From: JBEKCP01 sp050014815 | GTDB lineage: Bacteria; Planctomycetota; Planctomycetia; Pirellulales; Thermoguttaceae | DNA: 10,023 bases | NCBI GenBank assembly: GCA_050014815.1 | Contig: JBEKCP010000160.1 | Span: forward strand, 1-10,023 | Reading direction: 5' to 3' | Shown here: piece by piece, positions 5,124-10,023 of the stretch | Numbering within the stretch: position 1 is the first letter of the stretch | How the letters are laid out: each line of letters opens with the position of its first letter | Notes under the pieces: generated by a model | What the model saw: only the letters and a program-made list of their open reading frames with translations | The model's database searches: none | What the model was told of the DNA's origin: nothing | Made by a program: the position numbers and the translations under genes

Positions 5124-6293
5124 TTACCTCCGCGCCAACTCGAGCGCGTCGATCAGGCGATCGACGTCCGAGGCGTCGTTGTAGGCGTGGGGGCTGATCC
5201 GCAGCCGCCCGGCGCGGGAACTGAGGATGACCTGCCGCTGGAGACACGCCTTTCGGGCGGCGTCCGGCTCGCAGCCGGGCAACTCGAAGGAAACGATCCC
5301 GCTCCGGCGCCGCCCTCGGCGGTCGCTCCGCACGATCGCCCCGATTTCCTCCAGTCGCCGGCAGGCCAGGTCGGTCACCTCGAGCACTTGCTGGGAGATC
5401 GCCTCCGCGCCGAACCGTTCCAGCAGCTCCAGGCTCGCCCCCAACGACAAGACTCCGGCGACGTTCCAGGAGCCCCCCTCGTATCGCATGGCCGTGTCTC
5501 GCAGCACGAGCTCGATCCGGCTGAAGTCGTGCGAGTGGACCACGCTATGCCAGCCCACGCCCAGCGGCCGGAGCCGCGGAAGATGCTCGCGGCGAAGGAA
5601 GAAGATCCCCGCCCCTTCCGGCCCCAGGAGCCATTTGTGGCCGTCGGCCGCCAGGAAGTCGATCGGCGTGCGGCGGACATCCAGCGGAAAGACCCCGAGC
5701 GCCTGGATCGCGTCGAGAAACAAGAGGGCCCCCCGCCGGTGGACCGCCTCGGCCAACTCGTCCAATTCCTGCCGCCAACCGCTGGAGTAGGAAACCCAAC
5801 TGACGCTGACGATCCGGGTCCGGGCGTCGCAGGCGGCCAGCAACCGCTCGACGGGCATGCGGCCTTCGTCCGCCGGCACCCGCCGGGTCTCCACTCCCTG
5901 TGGGGCCAGGTTCATCCACGGGTAGGCATTGGTGGGGAACTCGTTGTCGGGCACGACGACGTTGTCGCCGGGCCGCCATGGGAATCCTTCGGCGACCAGG
6001 CTGATGCCGGCCGTCGTATTGGCGACGAAGGCGATTTCCTCCGGCCCCGCCCCGATCAACCGGGCGGCGCGGACGCGGGTCTCCTCCACCTGGCGTTTCC
6101 AGTCGCCGTAGGAGGCGGCGCCGTTGGCCGCGGCATCCTCGGACCAGCGGGCCAGCGCCGCCTGGGCCGGACCGCTCAGCGGCGCCACCGCCGCATGATC
6201 GAGATACGCCCAGCGGCGGGCCACCGGCATCGCCCGGCGGAACTCGGCCAAATCGGCCCCCCCGCAGGTCGGGACTTCCTCTCGTGCAGTCAA
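5124..6293 (-). CDS. Class V aminotransferase-fold PLP enzyme
   Basis: This 389-residue fold-type I PLP enzyme resembles cysteine desulfurases and isopenicillin-N-epimerase-like proteins. Visible parts are YLDHAAVAPLS (30-40), ANTTAGIS (91-98), LFLDAIQALG (191-200; D194 contacts the pyridine nitrogen), the PLP lysine K220 in ADGHKWLLGPEG, and RLRISPHAYN (363-372), whose arginine usually binds a carboxylate. The loop that carries the catalytic cysteine in SufS-type enzymes (RxGHHC) is VILSSRAGRLR here. A cysteine desulfurase function is therefore unlikely, and the substrate cannot be told. The start chosen is TTG 6291-6293, preceded by GAGGAG at 7 nt. A TTG ten codons upstream lacks a ribosome site. 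It is transcribed divergently from the small membrane protein gene. Confidence 0.88.
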   Translation of the reverse strand: MTAREEVPTCGGADLAEFRRAMPVARRWAYLDHAAVAPLSGPAQAALARWSEDAAANGAASYGDWKRQVEETRVRAARLIGAGPEEIAFVANTTAGISLVAEGFPWRPGDNVVVPDNEFPTNAYPWMNLAPQGVETRRVPADEGRMPVERLLAACDARTRIVSVSWVSYSSGWRQELDELAEAVHRRGALLFLDAIQALGVFPLDVRRTPIDFLAADGHKWLLGPEGAGIFFLRREHLPRLRPLGVGWHSVVHSHDFSRIELVLRDTAMRYEGGSWNVAGVLSLGASLELLERFGAEAISQQVLEVTDLACRRLEEIGAIVRSDRRGRRRSGIVSFELPGCEPDAARKACLQRQVILSSRAGRLRISPHAYNDASDVDRLIDALELARR

Positions 6294-6324
6294 CGTTGCA
6301 CTCCTCGGGACTTGGAAAAACAAT

Positions 6325-6358
6325 AGAGGTGGTGAAACCGCCGACCTCTGATTATACT
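6325..6358 (+). promoter_or_regulatory. Probable promoter with overlapping inverted repeat
   Basis: TATACT (6353-6358) is a good -10 hexamer, 25 bp before the ATG at 6383. The best -35 candidates are weak (TGGTGA 6330-6335 at 17 bp, or GTGAAA 6332-6337 at 15 bp). Both lie in the inverted repeat AGAGGT (6325-6330)/ACCTCT (6344-6349). The palindrome could bind an activator or repressor or could be chance. The intergenic gap is shared with the divergent aminotransferase gene. Confidence 0.45.
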
Positions 6359-6382
6359 AAGAAATCATCTCAAGGGGACGTT

Positions 6383-6568
6383 ATGCCCAAAGCCTTGTGC
6401 ATTTCCGGCGCGGTCGTCGCCGTGTTGCTGGTGTTGTTGTTCGGAGTCGATCTGGCCGTCGGGTTCCCCTTTGCCAGGGTGAGCATCCTGATGGACGCGG
6501 GGGCGGTGTTGTGCGCGGCGATCCTCGGGTTCCTCGGCTGGACGACCCTCCGGCAGCAACGCAAGTAG
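6383..6568 (+). CDS. Small two-helix membrane protein, function unknown
   Basis: This 61-residue protein consists almost entirely of two hydrophobic helices, about residues 5-27 (LCISGAVVAVLLVLLFGVDL) and 35-55 (SILMDAGAVLCAAILGFLGW), then a basic tail TLRQQRK. The positive tail suggests that the C-terminus stays inside. ATG 6383 has AAGGGG (6372-6377) at 5 nt. The frame stays open further upstream but without a matching ribosome site. Short proteins beginning MPKALC with this pattern are, as far as I recall, widespread in planctomycetes without a known function. It precedes the TPR gene by 57 bp, but that gene seems to have its own promoter. Confidence 0.75.
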   Translation: MPKALCISGAVVAVLLVLLFGVDLAVGFPFARVSILMDAGAVLCAAILGFLGWTTLRQQRK

Positions 6569-6608
6569 GACCTCGGAAGGCAGTCCCCCTGCGAAACGCC
6601 CGCGGGCC

Positions 6609-6617
6609 TGATACAAT
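6609..6617 (+). promoter_or_regulatory. Extended -10 promoter of the TPR gene (leaderless mRNA predicted)
   Basis: TGATACAAT (6609-6617) combines a TACAAT -10 box with the TGn extension, which can work with a poor -35 (CTGCGA, 6589-6594, 17 bp away). Transcription would start at about 6624-6625, one or two bases before the ATG at 6626. No Shine-Dalgarno sequence lies in front of that ATG, which fits a leaderless transcript. Confidence 0.55.
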
Positions 6618-6625
6618 ATATAAGC

Positions 6626-8095
6626 ATGGCACCGCAAGAGCCCCCTGAACCATCCGAACAGCCCGGCAAGCGGGAGCCCCTCTCGCCGAGGGCGCGAAAG
6701 CGGCTCCAGAAATGCTTCGAGGTCGCCAGTAAACAGACCGGCCAGGACAACTACGACTACGCCACGGAACTGTTCTCCCAATGCGTTCTGGGCGACCCGG
6801 GCAATCCGCTCTACGTCCAGAACTTCGTCGGCAATCTCCAGCGGAAGTACGGCAACAACAAGAAGGGCGGCTCGCTGGCACAATTCAAGGAGCGAGGGGC
6901 GCGGAGCGCCGTCAAGAAGGCGCTGGGCCAAAGCAACTGGGACGAGGCCATCAAGAACGGCGTCGCGATCCTGAAGATCAATCCCTGGGACGTGCCCACG
7001 CTGACCGCCATGGCCACCGCCTCGGGCTCCATCGCCGCCGAGGGCGAGGGGGGCGTCTATGCCGGTTACGCCGACTGCGAGCTCTTCTATCTGAAGTGCG
7101 CCGTCGAGGCCACCCCCAACGACCCGGAAGTCTGCCAACAACTGGGTACCGCCCTGGGCAAACGCGGGCGGTTCGACGAGGCCATCGCCTTCTTGCACCG
7201 CGCCGAAAAGGCCAGGCCGGACGACGAGGAGATCAAGCGCGCCATCGCCAGGCTGGCCGTCGAAAAGACGATTTCCCAGGGCAAATGGGACGAGGAGGGA
7301 AGGAACCGGCCTTCGGGCGGAAAGTCGGCCCCCGGCCAGCCGGCCGACGATAGCCTGACCCCTGAACAACGCCTCAAGAACCGCGTCGCTCGCCAGCCCG
7401 ACGACATGTCCGGCTACCACGAGTTGGCCCAGTTCTACCTGATGGCCGATCGCTACCCGGAGGCCGAGGAAGTCTACGCCCAGGCCCTGAAGGTCTCCGA
7501 CGACCCCAACATCCGCGAGACGCTCGAAGACATCCAGATCCGCGGGCTCCGCGTCCGCATGGTGGCAGCCGACAAGCGGTTCAAAGAGAGCCGCGACCCC
7601 GCCGACAAGGCCGAGTTCGAACGCATCCGGACCGAAATGTACAACAAGGAGTTGGCCCTCTACCAGTCCCGGTGCGTGCGATTCCCCAACAAGCTCGACT
7701 ACCGCTACGAGCTGGCCATCCGCCATAAGAACTTGGGGGGGTATAACGAGGCGATTCGGGAACTCCAGGTCGCCCGGAACGACCCCCGCAATAAGGGCCG
7801 ATGCCTCCTGGCCCTCGGGGAATGCTTCCAGAATATCAGGCAGTTGCCGCTGGCGATGCGGCAGTACGAGGCAGCCATCCAGGAAATCCCCGACCGCGAT
7901 ACCGACAACAAGAAGAAGGCCCTTTACCGCGCCGGGAAACTCTCGTTCCAAACGGACGATCTCGCCACGGCGGAACGCCATCTGACGACCCTGGCGGCCA
8001 TGGACTATGCCTACCGGGACGTTGCGGACCTACTGGACAAGATCGCCAAGAGACGTAATGATGAAGAGCTTGGCGGACAGAGACCTCCAGACTAG
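6626..8095 (+). CDS. TPR-repeat protein, function unknown
   Basis: This 489-residue hydrophilic protein has no signal peptide or membrane segment and is probably cytoplasmic. Helical tetratricopeptide-type repeats can be read around residues 166-200 (EVCQQLGTALGKRGRFDEAI), 261-295 (YHELAQFYLMADRYPEAEEV), 356-425 (YELAIRHKNLGGYNEAIREL, then LALGECFQNIRQLPLAMRQY) and 432-470. The N-terminal 150 residues (KCFEVASKQTGQDNYDYATE and after) look like diverged repeats. A proline- and glycine-rich linker lies around 226-250. TPR arrays bind partner proteins, but no partner is shown. The ATG at 6626 is the only sensible start, and no ribosome site precedes it. rpsT follows after 35 bp. Confidence 0.85.
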   Translation: MAPQEPPEPSEQPGKREPLSPRARKRLQKCFEVASKQTGQDNYDYATELFSQCVLGDPGNPLYVQNFVGNLQRKYGNNKKGGSLAQFKERGARSAVKKALGQSNWDEAIKNGVAILKINPWDVPTLTAMATASGSIAAEGEGGVYAGYADCELFYLKCAVEATPNDPEVCQQLGTALGKRGRFDEAIAFLHRAEKARPDDEEIKRAIARLAVEKTISQGKWDEEGRNRPSGGKSAPGQPADDSLTPEQRLKNRVARQPDDMSGYHELAQFYLMADRYPEAEEVYAQALKVSDDPNIRETLEDIQIRGLRVRMVAADKRFKESRDPADKAEFERIRTEMYNKELALYQSRCVRFPNKLDYRYELAIRHKNLGGYNEAIRELQVARNDPRNKGRCLLALGECFQNIRQLPLAMRQYEAAIQEIPDRDTDNKKKALYRAGKLSFQTDDLATAERHLTTLAAMDYAYRDVADLLDKIAKRRNDEELGGQRPPD

Positions 8096-8098
8096 TAT
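8070..8098 (+). promoter_or_regulatory. Possible promoter of rpsT
   Basis: TTGGCG (8070-8075) and TAGTAT (8093-8098) are 17 bp apart, each with two mismatches. The predicted start is about 8105, giving a leader of about 25 nt before rpsT. A second TAGTAT follows at 8099-8104. The -35 box lies inside the end of the TPR gene. rpsT could also be read through from the TPR promoter. Confidence 0.35.
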
Positions 8099-8130
8099 TA
8101 GTATTCGACACCACCCTAACGACGGTAGCC

Positions 8131-8415
8131 ATGCCACAAACCAACAGTGCCAAGAAGCGGCTTCGCCAGAATATCCTGCGTCGCGAGCGGAACCGCTCGG
8201 TGAAGCGTTCGCTCCGTACCCAGGTCCGGAAGGTGAGCGAGGCAGTCCAAGCCCAAGACGTCGCCAAGGCCGAGACCGAGTTGCGGTCGGCCGCCCAGAA
8301 GCTGGACCGTGCGGCTGCCCATAAGATCATCCACCGCAACGCCGCCGCGCGGACCAAGTCGCGACTGTCCGCGAGGATCAAGGCCCTCAAGGCCCCCGCC
8401 GCGAAACCGGTTTGA
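8131..8415 (+). CDS. rpsT: 30S ribosomal protein S20
   Basis: This 94-residue, very basic helical protein binds 16S rRNA early in assembly of the small subunit. The family pattern is clear: MPQTNSAKKRLRQNILRRER, then RNRSVKRSLRTQVRK (21-35), AAQKLDRAAAHKIIHRNAA (54-72) and RTKSRLSARIKAL (74-86). The length is slightly above the usual 85-90 because of an alanine- and lysine-rich tail. The ATG at 8131 has only a weak ribosome site (GACGGTAGCC before it). In E. coli S20 translation is weak and autoregulated, so a poor site is not a reason to doubt the start. The gene is unlinked to other ribosomal protein genes, as is usual for rpsT. Confidence 0.95.
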   Translation: MPQTNSAKKRLRQNILRRERNRSVKRSLRTQVRKVSEAVQAQDVAKAETELRSAAQKLDRAAAHKIIHRNAAARTKSRLSARIKALKAPAAKPV

Positions 8416-8423
8416 CGGCAAGT

Positions 8424-8496
8424 GTGCCACTGCTTGCTTGCAAGCAGTGTGGCGCAACCGGTTGTTCATGCACTGCTTGCAAGCAAGCAGTGGCAC
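8424..8496. repeat. Nested palindrome with perfect 26-bp arms between converging genes
   Basis: The arms 8424-8449 and 8471-8496 are exact reverse complements around a 21-nt loop that itself contains AACCGGTT. Each arm is also a hairpin on its own (CACTGCTTG/CAAGCAGTG with a 4-nt loop). This double symmetry is typical of REP/BIME-like repetitive elements. Its place between the rpsT and pyrK-like 3' ends would let it end or protect both transcripts, but there is no clear T-run. Confidence 0.9.
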
Positions 8497-8497
8497 A

Positions 8498-8514
8498 AGC
8501 CGCAAGCAGCGGCT
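8498..8514 (-). terminator. Hairpin at the 3' end of the pyrK-like gene
   Basis: AGCCGC (8498-8503) pairs with GCGGCT (8509-8514) around a 5-nt loop, starting on the last base of the pyrK stop codon. In the leftward transcript only a short T-poor tail follows, so termination is plausible but not typical. Confidence 0.4.
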
Positions 8515-9386
8515 CAGAACTCCACGTCCGCGGCGTCGAAGATCGGTCCCTCGACGCAGATTCGCCGGTAGTCCCATTGCCCCGACGCGTCGCGGATCTT
8601 CGCCACGCAGCTAAAGCAGATGCCGATCCCGCAGGCCATGGGGCTCTCCAGCGAGACCTGGCAGGGCACGCCGAGCCGCCGGGCAAGCTCCGCCGTGGCC
8701 GCCAGCATCCGCTCGGGGCCGCAGGCCACCACCCGGCACGGCAGGGTCGAGGTCCCGACGACCAACCGCACCAGGTCCGTCACCGGTCCGCAGTGGCCCA
8801 TCGAGCCGTCGTCGGTGCTCAGGTGGACCTCGACCCCGGCGCGGCGGAAATCGTCCACGCACGCCAGGTACTCGGCGGTGCGGGCGCCGTAGCAGAGGGT
8901 CACTTGCCGGGCGCGGGGAACCTCGCGCGGCGGGTCGCCGTACTGCCGTTGGCCAAGGGACTCCCGGGCCAGCGCCAGAAAGGGCGTCTGCCCGATGCCC
9001 CCGGCGGCCATCACCAGGTGGTCCGTCCGGGTCGGCGGAAAGCCGTTGCCCAGCGGGCCCCAGACCTCCAGCCGGGTGTCCTGGGCGAGCGCACAGAGCC
9101 GCCGGGTCATCTTGCCGACGGCCTGGTAGACGATGGCCAGGCTGTCGGGCTCGCCGGCTCCGGCCGGCAACACGTCGTACATCGCCAGCGGGCGACCCAG
9201 GAGCGGATCGTTCTGCCCGGCCAATCGCACCATCACGAACTGCCCCGGCAGGATCCGCCGCGCGATCTCCGGACAGCGGAAGGTCACTCGGTACGTGTCC
9301 CGCGCCACCGGAACATTCTCCAGGATCGGGACCGTTTCTTGCCACGCGTAATTGCCGCTGGCCGCCGACTGCCGTGGGTCACCCAT
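8514..9386 (-). CDS. pyrK: Dihydroorotate dehydrogenase electron transfer subunit-like iron-sulfur flavoprotein
   Basis: This 290-residue protein has the ferredoxin-reductase layout of PyrK. It has an FAD-binding barrel with RPLAMYDV (65-72), an NAD-type nucleotide domain with AAGGIGQTP (127-135) and a C-terminal [2Fe-2S] site C252, C257, C260 and C277 (ACGIGICFSC ... RRICVEGP). PyrK passes electrons from the type 1B dihydroorotate dehydrogenase PyrD to NAD+ in pyrimidine synthesis. No pyrD lies in the window, so a related sulfide- or NADPH-oxidoreductase subunit remains possible. The ATG at 9384-9386 has GGAGG at 9 nt and overlaps the end of the pseudouridine synthase gene by 8 bp, so translation is probably coupled. 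The open frame further upstream is a shadow of that gene. Confidence 0.85.
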   Translation of the reverse strand: MGDPRQSAASGNYAWQETVPILENVPVARDTYRVTFRCPEIARRILPGQFVMVRLAGQNDPLLGRPLAMYDVLPAGAGEPDSLAIVYQAVGKMTRRLCALAQDTRLEVWGPLGNGFPPTRTDHLVMAAGGIGQTPFLALARESLGQRQYGDPPREVPRARQVTLCYGARTAEYLACVDDFRRAGVEVHLSTDDGSMGHCGPVTDLVRLVVGTSTLPCRVVACGPERMLAATAELARRLGVPCQVSLESPMACGIGICFSCVAKIRDASGQWDYRRICVEGPIFDAADVEF

Positions 9387-10023
9387 GGTCCGCTTCCTCC
9401 GTCGCGTGGCGCAACTGGCGGACTTCTTCGGGCCCGAGGGGGCGGGACGCGCCCGGCGGCAGCCGTCCCAATTGGATTGGTCCCACGGCCGTCCGCACCA
9501 GCCGCAGGACCTTGTGCCCCACGCGGGCCAAGAGCCGCCGGATCTCGCGGTTGCGCCCCTCCCGCAGGACCATCTCCAGCCACGTGCTCTCCTTCTGGTG
9601 CGAGCATATCTCGACCTGCTCGGCCCGGGCCCAGCCCTCCGCCAGGCGGACTCCGCGGCAGAGTCCTTCAAGCACCTCTCGCGACGGCCGGCCGGCCACT
9701 TGGACCCGGTAGGTCTTGCTGACCCCGTAGCGGGGATGGGTCAGCCGGTTGGCCAGGTCCCCGTCGTTGGTGACCAGGATCAGTCCCTCGCTGGTGAGGT
9801 CCAGCCGTCCGATGGCGAACAAGCGGCCCCCGCGGGCGGGGACCAGGTCGACGACGCGGGGCCGCCCCGAAGGGTCCCAGTTCGTCGACACCACGCCCTT
9901 GGGCTTGTGGACCGCATAGTAGAACCGGCGGCCGGCGGCCAGCGACTGGCCGTCCACGCGGACCTCCTGCCGGGCCGGATCGACCCGGGTGCCCAGTTGC
10001 GCGACCACTTTCCGGTCGACCTC
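9379..10023 (-). CDS. RsuA/RluB-family pseudouridine synthase (5' end outside window)
   Basis: The last 214 residues are visible and the frame is still open at the window edge. It begins EVDRKVVAQLGTRV, the end of an S4 RNA-binding domain, so about 40 N-terminal residues are missing. The enzyme turns uridine into pseudouridine in rRNA. The catalytic motif GRLDLTSEGLILVTNDG has its aspartate at visible residue 75. YYAVHKPKGVVST opens the catalytic domain, and GRNREIRRLLARVGHKVLRL is the C-terminal signature. RluB (23S rRNA) is the likeliest member because of the S4 domain and length, but RsuA or RluE/F types cannot be excluded without the rest. The pyrK-like gene overlaps its stop codon. Confidence 0.92.
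   Translation of the reverse strand, partial: EVDRKVVAQLGTRVDPARQEVRVDGQSLAAGRRFYYAVHKPKGVVSTNWDPSGRPRVVDLVPARGGRLFAIGRLDLTSEGLILVTNDGDLANRLTHPRYGVSKTYRVQVAGRPSREVLEGLCRGVRLAEGWARAEQVEICSHQKESTWLEMVLREGRNREIRRLLARVGHKVLRLVRTAVGPIQLGRLPPGASRPLGPEEVRQLRHATEEADHG

Noticed and set aside
6294..6323. Longer N-terminus (MFFQVPRSAT) of the aminotransferase
   Set aside because: The upstream TTG has no ribosome site, whereas GAGGAG stands 7 nt before the TTG at 6293.
5055..6326. Long rightward open frame opposite the aminotransferase
   Set aside because: It starts in the AT-rich repeat, is antisense to a clear PLP enzyme and shows no domain.
6365..7981. Leftward 538-codon open frame opposite the TPR gene
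   Set aside because: It is a shadow of the TPR gene: composition is typical of antisense high-GC frames, and the sense frame has clear TPR helices.
9387..9671. N-terminal extension of the PyrK-like protein by 95 residues
   Set aside because: The stretch is an Arg/Trp/Gly-rich shadow of the pseudouridine synthase frame. ATG 9386 has a ribosome site and fits the family length.

Overview
The window reads as chromosomal DNA of a high-GC bacterium, most probably a planctomycete of the Pirellulales type. This is inference from gene content and style: a McsA with a GCPHDY zinc knuckle, a short two-helix membrane protein starting MPKALC, a long soluble TPR protein, many orphan addiction-module antitoxins, and GGATTTCG-type and palindromic intergenic repeats. 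No rRNA or other taxonomic marker is present, so the assignment is not proven.

Layout. Positions 1-183 hold GC-rich hairpins and a three-copy 23-bp tandem repeat, followed by a good sigma70-type promoter (184-212). From it runs a rightward block of seven reading units. It starts with mcsA (255-767) and mcsB (778-1857), the adaptor and the protein-arginine kinase that in Firmicutes mark proteins for ClpCP degradation. Next are two addiction-module antitoxin genes (1870-2091 and 2167-2400), each followed directly by only the last codons of a ParE/RelE-like toxin. Then come a secreted serpin (2494-3852) and a third antitoxin (3952-4209). The third is a roughly 94% identical copy of the first, and its natural stop codon has been lost.

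The rightward block ends in a 186-bp palindromic repeat element (4189-4374). Leftward coaD (4394-4906; coenzyme A synthesis) and a leftward class V aminotransferase (5124-6293) follow, separated by an AT-rich inverted repeat. Then come a rightward 61-residue membrane protein (6383-6568), a rightward TPR protein (6626-8095) that appears to have a leaderless mRNA, and rpsT for ribosomal protein S20 (8131-8415). A nested palindrome with perfect 26-bp arms lies between rpsT and the converging pair at the right end. That pair, leftward, is an RluB/RsuA-type pseudouridine synthase (cut by the window edge) overlapping by 8 bp a PyrK-like iron-sulfur flavoprotein.

The most unusual part is 1870-4374. 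Two toxin genes were removed almost completely by similar-looking deletions while their antitoxins stayed open. One antitoxin was duplicated to the far side of a serpin gene, and a palindromic element now supplies the stop codon of the duplicate. The proximity of a degradation-tagging kinase, labile-antitoxin homologues and a protease inhibitor is suggestive, but a functional link is only a hypothesis.
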